DNA of 64,000 bases, from the NCBI GenBank assembly GCA_963726315.1, contig CAVSBZ010000007.1, positions 372,001-436,000 on the forward strand, read 5' to 3'. Shown one piece after another: positions 26,079 through 34,938 of the stretch. This DNA is from FEB-25 sp963726315 (GTDB lineage: Bacteria > Chloroflexota > Anaerolineae > Anaerolineales > UBA4823). The translations under genes were made by a program, and so were the position numbers. Numbering within the stretch: position 1 is the stretch's first letter; each line of letters opens with the position of its first letter. Under the pieces are notes generated by a model. That model made no database searches, had not been told where the DNA came from, and was given only the letters and a program-made list of their open reading frames with translations.

Positions 26079-27950
26079 ATGAGGAAAATCATAGGCGTGA
26101 TTATCCCGCTTGGCCTGGTGGCAATTTTTTCGATTTTAATCAGCATCAACACACCATCAGCAGAAGCATCTTCTAAAAACTCATTTACCACAGAAGATAT
26201 CACCGGGCATGCGGAAGGAGGTCCGCCCTGGTATGACCCGGCGTGGAATTACCGGCGACCAGTGGTCATTTCCAACAGCGGGCCATTTATCTCCTTCTAT
26301 CAGGTGTTAATCAAGCTCGATATAGCTAATTTCGATTTTACACGTGCAAAGCCGGATGGCTCGGATGTGCGTTTCACGGATAGCAGTGGAAAGACCCCAT
26401 TATTATTTTGGATTGAGTCATGGGATAAGCCGAACCAATTAGCTTATATGTGGGTGTTGGTGTCGTCAATCACACCAGAACCCTATGACACGACCATATA
26501 CCTTTACTTTGATAATCCCGACGCTCCGCCAGTGAGTGATGCACAATCGCCATTCGATTTCTTCGATGACGATTGGTGCCAGTTCGAGGGTTCGGGGTGT
26601 AAATTAGAACAGAACACCCAACAAATCCCATTGGGAGATAAGATTGGGATCTCTGCCATCGTTAATCAACCAGCTATCAATATGGTTACTCCGACTGAAG
26701 CTGGTGATCTTATCAATGGGTATACCATTGGAAGCAATTCCTGGATCACACTCACCTCACAATCTCCCACAGTCACTTCAGGCGTTTTAACGCTTAATAA
26801 TAATACTGGAATTAAAACAAATAACCCTTTCCAGTCAGAAGCTCTTGGATTTCGTGCGAACTATGGTTTAGGAAATGGTCATGAATGGGGTGGTTTTATC
26901 AACGGAAGTAGTGGACAAAGGACAACGATTGGTGACCTACCTGTGGATTTAGATGACCTTTATCTCATCAATTACGCCGATGATAACAGTACCATTCTTG
27001 AAGGGGATAATGATTGGCACAATGCGTACCATGTTTACGAGATCCGTTGGAAACCTGGTGAGAGTATCGGTGATATCGACCACGGTATTTCGACAGCAGC
27101 AAATCTCTCTCAAGTTCCAAGCATTGCACTGCCGGTGACGCTATACAATAATAATTCAGGCGCAAATTCAACTCTGAAAGTGGATTGGGTGTATGTTCGG
27201 CAATATCGAGATCCGGAGCCAACTTCATCGGTGAAAGCAGCCCAAGGACTGGTGGAATTAAACATTGAAAATATCGATTACCCTGACCCGCTACGAAAAG
27301 ATGCCCGACTGACCTACCAACTCACCATTGCCAACAACAGCAGCATCAATGCTCCAGGGGTGTTGGTGACAGATACGCTTCCAGCAAATGTAGAATTTGG
27401 ACCGATAAGTTTTTCCCAGGGGAGCTGCGAGTCAGGCAGTGTGGTCCTGTGCGATCTGAATAGCATCCCTGCCAACTCAATGGCGACCATCACGATTGTG
27501 GTCACACCTACAGTCGATGGAGTTATTACGAATACCGCACAGGTGGGGTCGATGGATTTTGATTTGGACCTTAGTGATAACTATAGCGTACAATCCACCC
27601 TGGTCGATTCCGAGTCGCCGAATGTAGCCTGGGAAATCCCAGCAACCAATGGAAATATCTTCTTCACCTTTGGTGGAACTACTCTTCTTAAAGTTCAAGC
27701 ATCTGACAACGATCAGATCGACAAAGTGGAATTCTGGTGGCATGATGGGGTGAGCTATCTGCCTATCGTAACACTGGTAAATCCCCCGTACCAAACGTCA
27801 TTTGATACCAGTTTACTTTCAGCAGAAATTCCGTACTGGTTCGAATCCAGGGCTTATGACCGAGCTGGTAATTCGAATTATCCCTATAATCGAAGCTATA
27901 TATACATCATTCGGCACAATATTAATTTTCTACCACTGATGTATAAATAA
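26079..27950 (+). CDS. Secreted protein with DUF2341-like and DUF11-like domains
   Basis: A 623-residue exported protein. A signal peptide (about 1-30) is followed by a DUF2341-like region (WYDPAWNYRRPV; YLYFDNPDAP), a lectin-like stretch to about 385, one DUF11/CARDB-like Ig domain (about 395-510, with ARLTYQLTIANNSS), and a second Ig-like domain (PNVAWEIPATNG). It ends in INFLPLMYK, a tail shared in form with the Asp-box/PKD protein at 39.2-41.7 kb. A TATAAT box (26050-26055) and GAGGAG precede the ATG. Probable surface or adhesion role; no enzyme site seen. Confidence 0.7.
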   Translation: MRKIIGVIIPLGLVAIFSILISINTPSAEASSKNSFTTEDITGHAEGGPPWYDPAWNYRRPVVISNSGPFISFYQVLIKLDIANFDFTRAKPDGSDVRFTDSSGKTPLLFWIESWDKPNQLAYMWVLVSSITPEPYDTTIYLYFDNPDAPPVSDAQSPFDFFDDDWCQFEGSGCKLEQNTQQIPLGDKIGISAIVNQPAINMVTPTEAGDLINGYTIGSNSWITLTSQSPTVTSGVLTLNNNTGIKTNNPFQSEALGFRANYGLGNGHEWGGFINGSSGQRTTIGDLPVDLDDLYLINYADDNSTILEGDNDWHNAYHVYEIRWKPGESIGDIDHGISTAANLSQVPSIALPVTLYNNNSGANSTLKVDWVYVRQYRDPEPTSSVKAAQGLVELNIENIDYPDPLRKDARLTYQLTIANNSSINAPGVLVTDTLPANVEFGPISFSQGSCESGSVVLCDLNSIPANSMATITIVVTPTVDGVITNTAQVGSMDFDLDLSDNYSVQSTLVDSESPNVAWEIPATNGNIFFTFGGTTLLKVQASDNDQIDKVEFWWHDGVSYLPIVTLVNPPYQTSFDTSLLSAEIPYWFESRAYDRAGNSNYPYNRSYIYIIRHNINFLPLMYK

Positions 27951-27994
27951 ATCATATCAGGATATATATATCCGTAGTCTTTAATTGGGGAATT

Positions 27995-30187
27995 TTACTG
28001 GTGGGCCGCTCGTAAAGCAGGTTGGAGAGATTCCGGGCTGCCAGTGAGGAATCCTTCAGGCAGAGCTAGAGAAGCGATGGTTTCACCCGGTTGGCTCAAG
28101 CTGGAAGCGGGAGTATAAAACATGCGCACCTCCCCACCGGGCTCAGGCTGGTAGGCATAAAACAGGTAGGTTCCATCGGGGCTCCAGTGGGCGTCGCGGT
28201 AGCAACACGATCCATTGGGTGCAAGCTCCTGGCTTTGATCCATCGCCAGGTTGTACAGCTGCAGGTCACCAAAGCCCTCCTTCACATAACCGTTCAACAA
28301 TAGCTGGTCATTCCCATTCCACGATAAGCTGGTGATTTCTGGATGGTCGTAATAGCCACGCAAAGTGAACAGAAAGTGGGTAGGGAGGATATCCTTGACC
28401 AGCTGGGGTGACGCCGAGCACTGGTTGAATTCCAAAACACTGACCTCATCGCGATAGGTACCATCGACAAGCGCCGATAACAGCATTGCCAGGCGGTTAT
28501 TAGTGAGAGACCAGGCAGCGGCTTTCAAGACTTCTCCGGTGTCATAGGGGGCGTAATAAGAGCATTGGGCGATGGATCGAATATCAGTTGGCAGGCTTTC
28601 CTGTTGCAAGTTGAACAGCTGCGTATACGGAAGCAGGTACAGGTTGGATCCTTCCAACCCCAAGGCAACCTGCTGCCCATCGGATGAGATATCGAATGCG
28701 CTGATCGAGGGGACGCCGGTAAAACAGGTAAGGGTGAGCATCTCCTGGGTTTGTAGACCGACCAAATTGATGCAGTTAGCGGAAGTGTAGATCACCGATT
28801 GTCCATCAGGCGTCCAATGCAGGTTAGATTTCTTTTCCCCGTCGGTGGTCAGCCGGACGAGGTCGCTGCCATCCAGGTTAGAAGCCCAGATATCCGAGGA
28901 ATTCACAAAAGCCAGCTTATCCGCCTGGCCAAGCACCAGGGGGGATTGTCCGGAGGCGGTCACGGTGCCTATTGCCTGGGATGGTTGCGTTCCCTGGATA
29001 TTCGGAGAGTCAGGTTTGAGTAATGAGCCCGAGGCGGAATTAAAAGGGAACACTCCCTGCGTCCATAGGATGATTGCCAGGGACAGGACGGCGAGAACAA
29101 CAGCGCTGAGCAGCCAACCCCAGACCGGGATGATGAACTTTTTTTTCAACAGCGGATCGGGGTGAGACGTAGAAGAAGACAGGCGTGCATCCGATTTACG
29201 GGGTGGTGGGGTGGTCATAGTAGCTGCCGGGGTTTTTACCGAAGCAATCATCCCAGCGACGGGAGTCTGAGTGCCATTCTTGGCTGCAGAGACGGTCGCT
29301 GCAGTGACGTTTCGTTTGGATGTATCGGTCTTTGGCGGACTTTCTCGGAGGGATGGTTTCCGATGTACCCCGGTTGTTACTGCCTGGATTGCTTTGGCGA
29401 ATTCGCCGGCGGATTGATAGCGGTCATCCGGTTTTTTTGCCATGGCAGTATCAAGGACGGTCTGGATGGCGGTGGGAAGGGTGCTGTTTATCTCGAGGAT
29501 CTGGGGTATCGGGTTAACCAGGTGCATCATCATCACCGAAGCAGCGGTGGTGCCAGAGAAGGGAACAACTCCGCTCAGCATCTGGTACAACACAACCCCC
29601 AAGGAATAGATATCTGAACGACCGTCGATTTCACGATCTCCCTGGATTTGTTCAGGGCTCATATAGGCCGGTGTGCCCATGATAGTGCCATCGCTTATAT
29701 TGGCAAAACCGATGGTTTCTCGCAAGCGGGCTAGACCGAAGTCAGACAGGAAGACATTGTCGTATTTGTCGAACAACAAGTTATCTGGCTTGACATCGCG
29801 GTGGGTGACGCCACGGGCGTGGGCAGTATCCAGGGCTGGCGCTAACCGCAGATACATATCCATGCATTCTCGAAGAGGAATGGGACCTTTTTTGAGTTTA
29901 TCAGCCAGCGAACCCCCTGACATATAGCGCATGACGATATATGGCTGGTCTTCATCCTCGCCCATATCATAGACCGGCACGATAGCGGGATGTTCCAGCA
30001 GGGCAATCATGTAGGCTTCACGGTCAAACCGTTCGCGAAATTTGGTTGAATGTAGATAATAAGGAGGCAGGATCTTAATGGCGACTTCACGCTGGGCACG
30101 TGGATCATAGCCCAGATAAACGGTGGACATGCCACCCTGCCCGATCATTGACTTGATATCATAACGACCGATATGTTGCAATTCCAT
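27995..30187 (-). CDS. PknB-type Ser/Thr kinase with C-terminal beta-propeller
   Basis: A 730-residue membrane kinase. The kinase domain (about 8-270) is complete: glycine loop GQGGMS, Lys38 in AIK, HRDVKPDN (129-136), DFG (149-151) and GTPAYMSPE (171-179). A Pro/Thr-rich linker leads to one transmembrane helix (about 352-376). The outside part (about 415-730) has WD40/TolB-like repeats such as SSDIWASNLDG and HWTPDGQSV, so it may sense a ligand. ATG 30187 is preferred over TTG 30208. It heads a signalling neighbourhood with an FHA protein. Confidence 0.88.
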   Translation of the reverse strand: MELQHIGRYDIKSMIGQGGMSTVYLGYDPRAQREVAIKILPPYYLHSTKFRERFDREAYMIALLEHPAIVPVYDMGEDEDQPYIVMRYMSGGSLADKLKKGPIPLRECMDMYLRLAPALDTAHARGVTHRDVKPDNLLFDKYDNVFLSDFGLARLRETIGFANISDGTIMGTPAYMSPEQIQGDREIDGRSDIYSLGVVLYQMLSGVVPFSGTTAASVMMMHLVNPIPQILEINSTLPTAIQTVLDTAMAKKPDDRYQSAGEFAKAIQAVTTGVHRKPSLRESPPKTDTSKRNVTAATVSAAKNGTQTPVAGMIASVKTPAATMTTPPPRKSDARLSSSTSHPDPLLKKKFIIPVWGWLLSAVVLAVLSLAIILWTQGVFPFNSASGSLLKPDSPNIQGTQPSQAIGTVTASGQSPLVLGQADKLAFVNSSDIWASNLDGSDLVRLTTDGEKKSNLHWTPDGQSVIYTSANCINLVGLQTQEMLTLTCFTGVPSISAFDISSDGQQVALGLEGSNLYLLPYTQLFNLQQESLPTDIRSIAQCSYYAPYDTGEVLKAAAWSLTNNRLAMLLSALVDGTYRDEVSVLEFNQCSASPQLVKDILPTHFLFTLRGYYDHPEITSLSWNGNDQLLLNGYVKEGFGDLQLYNLAMDQSQELAPNGSCCYRDAHWSPDGTYLFYAYQPEPGGEVRMFYTPASSLSQPGETIASLALPEGFLTGSPESLQPALRAAHQ

Positions 30188-30436
30188 GAGGTTTACTATT
30201 TTAGTCAACTACAGAGTAATCGACAAGGTTATAAACGTGCAGCTAACAGCTTTGATAGGAGAGCAGTCGACACATCTTTGCCTTTTACCCCATTCACTTA
30301 CCTGAATATCCAGGTGAGCAACTACCCAAATGGACGATGCAGCCAAAGGAGATATACCCTATACTGAAGGCTAAGTATGTAATAAATCTGCAGCGGGGTA
30401 TAGCTGTAGAAATCCGGTCAGCTTTGGAGGTAGTAT

Positions 30437-31345
30437 ATGGTTACAGGAAGTAACCCATTAAGCGCATTTTCAGACTCGCTGGTTGAGGCAGTAGCCAAAG
30501 CGAGTGAATCGACAGTAACAGTGAATGGACGGCACCGAATGCCGGCAAGTGGAATCGTATACGCAACCGATTTGGTCTTGACGGCTGATCATGTCGTCGA
30601 GAGAGATGAGGATATCTCGGTGACGCATGCCAACGGCACGAACGTCACAGCAAGCATCGCCGGACGTGACCCTGGGAATGACCTGGCGCTGCTACGCCTG
30701 GAAAAGGCAAGTATCACACCTGCTGAGAAGGCAAGCCAGGATGCCAGGGTGGGGCAGGTGGTAATTGCACTGGGACGGCCGAGCCTGGAGGGAATCGAGG
30801 CCAGCCTGGGGATCGTCAGTGCAATCGGCGGACCGGTGAGGACCGGGCGGGGCGGATTGTTGGAGCGTTACCTGCGCACAGATGCCATCCCCTTCCCAGG
30901 ATTTTCAGGTGGACCGCTCATCGATACAGAGGGGCGGGTGGTCGGATTGAACACTTCGGGGTTGGCGCACGGGGCAGCGATCACCATACCAGCCTTCCTC
31001 GCCTGGTCGGATGCGGAAAACCTGGCTAAATACGGCTATATCAAACGCGGTTACCTGGGTATCCGCTCCCAACAGGTGGCGCTGACAGCTGATATTCGCA
31101 AGGAGCTGAACCGTGAGCAGGAGACGGGCTTGCTGTTCGTATCTGTAGAAAGCGGTAGCCCGGCGGAAGCGGGCGGTTTGATCGTTGGAGATATCCTGGT
31201 GGCAATCGGTGGGCAGGCGATCGCAGACCACGACGAGCTGATGGTACACCTGAGCGGGGAGTCAGTAGGAAAATCCCTGGCTTTACAATTACTGCGGGGC
31301 GGAAAACCGGTGACTATATCAATACTGGTCGGCGAACGTAAGTAG
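30437..31345 (+). CDS. Trypsin-like serine protease with PDZ domain (HtrA/DegP-like), no signal peptide
   Basis: A 302-residue S1C-type protease. The triad is His52 (TADHVV), Asp82 (GNDLALL) and Ser157 (FSGGPL), followed by a PDZ domain (about 205-300). No signal peptide or membrane segment is present, unusual for HtrA-type proteases, so it probably acts in the cytoplasm. GGAGGT lies six bases before the ATG. It is followed after 82 bases by a LuxR-type regulator on the same strand. Confidence 0.88.
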   Translation: MVTGSNPLSAFSDSLVEAVAKASESTVTVNGRHRMPASGIVYATDLVLTADHVVERDEDISVTHANGTNVTASIAGRDPGNDLALLRLEKASITPAEKASQDARVGQVVIALGRPSLEGIEASLGIVSAIGGPVRTGRGGLLERYLRTDAIPFPGFSGGPLIDTEGRVVGLNTSGLAHGAAITIPAFLAWSDAENLAKYGYIKRGYLGIRSQQVALTADIRKELNREQETGLLFVSVESGSPAEAGGLIVGDILVAIGGQAIADHDELMVHLSGESVGKSLALQLLRGGKPVTISILVGERK

Positions 31346-31427
31346 TTGGGAAGGATTCCACTGGCTAATGAAAGGTGTAAAGATTAGGAAGTGGAAACGT
31401 CCGATATAATAAACCCACGAGGCTGAT

Positions 31428-32066
31428 TTGATTCGGATAACCATCATTGCGCCAGCAATAGCGGTTAGGGCTGGACTGAGGGCACTGCTCAGTGATGACC
31501 CTGACTTGATTGTCATTGCCGAAGGTGCTAGCCTGACCGAGATGGCAGAGGCACAATTCGAAGCAGATGTTTTAGTCTGGTCACCCGGGGCTTCATTGGA
31601 CCCGGCAGCAGTGCTGGCTGAATTATCGAGACTGAAAATCGATGAAACAGAAGCACTGCTGCTGGTGTATGACGACCCTCAAGTATTTGCATCACTCACC
31701 AGAATGCAGGTGAGAGCGTGGGGAATGGTGGACCCGGAAGCGACCCAGGCTGAACTGATTGCCAGTATACAAGCAATAAACGAGGGGCTGAGCGTGCTCA
31801 ACCCGATGTGGCTGAACCAGGCGCTGAAATATTCCGGCGGCAGCCAAAATGGAAACTCGAAACTGGTCGAGCCTCTCACAAACCGTGAGACTGAAATCCT
31901 GCAACTATTAGCCATCGGGTTGACAAACAAGCAAATCGCGGTGAGACTGAAGATTAGCGCACATACAGTCAAGTTCCACGTGTCTGCAATTTTCACCAAA
32001 CTGGGGACGACAAATCGCGTAGAAGCGGTTAACCTGGGACTAAAAAATGGGTTGATCGTCTTATAG
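31428..32066 (+). CDS. LuxR-family regulator with degenerate receiver domain
   Basis: A 212-residue response-regulator-like protein. Residues 1-120 have the receiver fold pattern, but the usual phosphorylated aspartate at the end of strand 3 is replaced (VLVWSPG) and the acidic pair near the N-terminus is missing. The C-terminal domain (145-212) is a normal LuxR/GerE helix-turn-helix (LTNRETEILQLLA, NKQIAVRLKISAHTVKFH). It is therefore probably phosphorylation-independent. It starts at TTG with GAGG upstream. Likely co-transcribed with the protease gene. Confidence 0.85.
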   Translation: MIRITIIAPAIAVRAGLRALLSDDPDLIVIAEGASLTEMAEAQFEADVLVWSPGASLDPAAVLAELSRLKIDETEALLLVYDDPQVFASLTRMQVRAWGMVDPEATQAELIASIQAINEGLSVLNPMWLNQALKYSGGSQNGNSKLVEPLTNRETEILQLLAIGLTNKQIAVRLKISAHTVKFHVSAIFTKLGTTNRVEAVNLGLKNGLIVL

Positions 32067-32323
32067 ACCACATGCGGTGGATGGGAACAATTCATCCACG
32101 ATGATGACCTATTTAACGCGTTGATCTACTGCTACAGGGGGATTATTCAAACACCGCAAGTTGACTAATTAGCCATTGTGTCTTGCAAGCCCTTGGGGGA
32201 AGAGATTAAACCCATCACAGATAGTTCACAGCATAATTTGGACGGCTGAGAAAGGGGCTGGTTCCGGCGGTATAATGCAGTGAATTACTTAGATCCAGCC
32301 AATTCATAGCATGACGAGGCGAT

Positions 32324-33682
32324 GTGGCAGGCTTAAAAGACATATCTTCGGTGTGGAATAATATCAAAGAGATCGATCTGAAACCGATCCGGGATTCAGC
32401 CACATATCCGCTCAGAATCGCGATCGTCGGCGCACCGGGGGTGGGTAAACACACGCTGGCTGAACAAATGCGATCCGACCCGGCAAGGCCGGATATCCAC
32501 ACACAATCCTCGATAGCACTCATCAATATAGATGCGGAGACACCGGTTCCAGCAACTCACCTGACCATACTCCTGGTTGATGCTACACGTTCAGAATTTG
32601 ATCTCGAGCAAGCCCTGGTAAAAAAATGGAACGAAGCGGGGAAAAATGTGCTGGTGTTCATTAATAAGGCCGACCTGGTAAGCGGAGGTATTTCTGATGC
32701 AGCCAACCTGGGCTGGATGACTGCCAATGTGATATCAGGCTCGGCGAATAACACGGTCTCTTTACGAAATGAATTTGTCTCGGCGGTACTTGATCTCCTT
32801 CCCCAGGTGCATATCGCACTGGGCAGGCAATTCCCGCTGTTTCGGGTGACGGTAGCAAACCAGCTGATCAATGAGACCTGCTTTTCAAATGCAGCTTATT
32901 CGTTCAGCACTGGCCTGGCTGAAATTGTGCCTGTTTTAGATTTACCCCTGAATTTAACCGACCTGATCGTCCTGACAAAATCGCAAGCGTTTCTGGCGTA
33001 TAAATTAGGGCTGCTGGTTGGATTTTCCACCAATTGGCAGGATTATGTGACTGAATTTGGTGGGGTGATCGGGGGCGGTTTCGTGTGGAGGCAAGCAGCA
33101 CGCAGCCTGATTGGACTTGTTCCAGGGTGGGGAATTATACCCAAGGTGGCAGTGGCATACTCGGGAACCTACGTGGTTGGGCATGCCATTTTAGGCTGGT
33201 ACCTCTCGGGGCGGCATTTATCTGCGAAACAGATGCGGGATTTATCGATCCAGGCCTTCACCAGGGGAAAAGAATATGCGCGGAAACTTGTCGATAAGCT
33301 GCCCAAACGCGGACCTGGAAAAGGGGAAATGAAAAGTTTATCGGCTGGTCGGAAAAAGCCTCGCTTGTTGCCTGAAATCATTGTGATTAAGAATAAGAAA
33401 GGGACTCAACAGGTGGAAATCCTGGCAGAGAATTCTGACGAATCGCTGCTGACTGCTGCTGAAACCTCCACCTGGTTAGATTCGCCCGTGGTGAAAAAAA
33501 CGAGGCGAAAACCACGCCTGCTAAAACGAAACCGTACCCACAGGCATCAGGTTGAGAAGACGAATGTAATTAATAATGAACAAGTTTGTTCAAAGTGCGG
33601 CCGATCCTCGTCCCACGAAGCGCGTTTTTGCCAATTCTGCGGAGCTGCGTTTCAAGGTGAGAACGATGTTTCGCCGGTTTGA
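32324..33682 (+). CDS. GTPase-like protein with membrane-type C-terminal region and zinc ribbon
   Basis: A 452-residue protein. The N-terminal GTPase-like domain has the P-loop GAPGVGKHT (36-44), in which the usual Ser/Thr after GK is His, and a clear NKAD base-recognition motif. A middle region (about 200-305) with glycine-rich hydrophobic helices resembles DUF697. A basic linker leads to a C-terminal zinc ribbon (CSKCG ... CQFCG). GTG start with GAGG upstream. GTP hydrolysis is uncertain because of the altered P-loop. Confidence 0.75.
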   Translation: MAGLKDISSVWNNIKEIDLKPIRDSATYPLRIAIVGAPGVGKHTLAEQMRSDPARPDIHTQSSIALINIDAETPVPATHLTILLVDATRSEFDLEQALVKKWNEAGKNVLVFINKADLVSGGISDAANLGWMTANVISGSANNTVSLRNEFVSAVLDLLPQVHIALGRQFPLFRVTVANQLINETCFSNAAYSFSTGLAEIVPVLDLPLNLTDLIVLTKSQAFLAYKLGLLVGFSTNWQDYVTEFGGVIGGGFVWRQAARSLIGLVPGWGIIPKVAVAYSGTYVVGHAILGWYLSGRHLSAKQMRDLSIQAFTRGKEYARKLVDKLPKRGPGKGEMKSLSAGRKKPRLLPEIIVIKNKKGTQQVEILAENSDESLLTAAETSTWLDSPVVKKTRRKPRLLKRNRTHRHQVEKTNVINNEQVCSKCGRSSSHEARFCQFCGAAFQGENDVSPV

Positions 33683-33763
33683 CAATTCAATTAAAGTTTA
33701 TTAATATTAGCCTATCAGTCACCCGGGCAAGGATGGTTGCTTGATAGTCAAAAGGAGGAGAAT

Positions 33764-34423
33764 ATGGCAGGAGCCCAATATCGCCTGGTAATGCGGCAAG
33801 GACCCAATCCTGGCCAGATTTTTGTGCTGGACCGCAGTGAAGTTACCATTGGACGGGATATTGCCAATGATATTGTGATCAACGATGCGGAAGTCTCACG
33901 GAAACATGCCCGATTGACCCTGGAAGCAGACCGTTATAAAATCGAGGACCTCAATTCAACCAATGGTACCTACATCGATGGACAGCGCTTAATCGGCCCA
34001 CACGTCCTGGCAATCGGTGAAGTGATCATGTTTGGGGATAACGTAGGCGTCGTTTTTGACGGCGAGCCGGTCGATCTGGATGCGACCGTCCCAAGCACGA
34101 TCGACCTTCAAGTTACACCTGTGGCGGCGATGCCAGTCGCTGTGGAAAGCCAACCACCGGTAATAATTCCACCCCCAGTAGCGGTGGTTAATATCCCCAA
34201 ACCACAACCGATCACACCTGACGTTTCACCAGCAGAACCACAAGAAGTGGATAAAAAGCCAATCAACTCGTGGTTGTTGGCAGGGTGTGGGTGCTTATTG
34301 GTGATCGTTTTGCTGATTATCGCTGCCTGGGTTTTTATCGACCAACCCTGGAACCCAGGGGGTGGCTTATACTGCGTTTCGCCCTTTGATATAGTCTTTA
34401 CGGCTTTAGGGTTCTGTCAATAA
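33764..34423 (+). CDS. FHA-domain protein with C-terminal membrane anchor
   Basis: A 219-residue protein with an N-terminal forkhead-associated domain (about 5-100) carrying the phosphothreonine-binding residues GRD, SRKH and LNSTNGT. A Pro/Val-rich linker follows, then one transmembrane helix (about 170-195). GGAGGA lies five bases before ATG 33764. It probably reads phosphorylation made by a Ser/Thr kinase, and one is encoded 4 kb away. A small membrane-protein gene follows after eight bases. Confidence 0.88.
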   Translation: MAGAQYRLVMRQGPNPGQIFVLDRSEVTIGRDIANDIVINDAEVSRKHARLTLEADRYKIEDLNSTNGTYIDGQRLIGPHVLAIGEVIMFGDNVGVVFDGEPVDLDATVPSTIDLQVTPVAAMPVAVESQPPVIIPPPVAVVNIPKPQPITPDVSPAEPQEVDKKPINSWLLAGCGCLLVIVLLIIAAWVFIDQPWNPGGGLYCVSPFDIVFTALGFCQ

Positions 34424-34431
34424 TTATTCAT

Positions 34432-34905
34432 ATGAGCACAAATGGTGAATTAAAACCGTCAAGAGTAGACCTCCTGGCGCTGGTGTTAGCCTTTTTGGGG
34501 GCAATCGTATCCTTTTTGGGGGCAGTCGCCATCTACTCATCAGCAGCACAGGTCCCAGATACACCCTTATGGCCGCTGCCCGGGTTGGTGCTTGTAGATT
34601 GGATACTAATCGGATCAATCAGTTTCATTGCAGCATTTTTTAGCTTGCGAAAGAAATCTGCCGGATGGTTAAAACTTATCTGGTTTATTACGGGAACCTT
34701 CATCCCTGTGATCATCCTGGGTGCGTTTACAATTGGTCTATTGGTGTTGATTGCATTCTTTTTAGTAGTGATATCCACGTTTATTATCGCCATCAGGCAG
34801 GAATCAAAATGGCTTACCAGCTTTGGCTATTTGATGCTCGGATCCATTATTAACCTGGGGATATTGGCAGCGATTCTTTTATTGAGTAGTCCGGGATATT
34901 TATAA
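34432..34905 (+). CDS. Small four-helix membrane protein
   Basis: A 157-residue hydrophobic protein with about four transmembrane helices (residues 12-36, 50-70, 78-115, 130-153). It starts eight bases after the FHA protein, so it probably shares its transcript. No family was recognised. Confidence 0.65.
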   Translation: MSTNGELKPSRVDLLALVLAFLGAIVSFLGAVAIYSSAAQVPDTPLWPLPGLVLVDWILIGSISFIAAFFSLRKKSAGWLKLIWFITGTFIPVIILGAFTIGLLVLIAFFLVVISTFIIAIRQESKWLTSFGYLMLGSIINLGILAAILLLSSPGYL

Positions 34906-34938
34906 TAAAGGTACTCGAAATCTAATCATTGGTCCCAT

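Noticed and set aside
32271..32276. TATAAT before the GTPase-like gene as a promoter
   Set aside because: No acceptable -35 or extended -10 accompanies it, so it is not listed as a feature.
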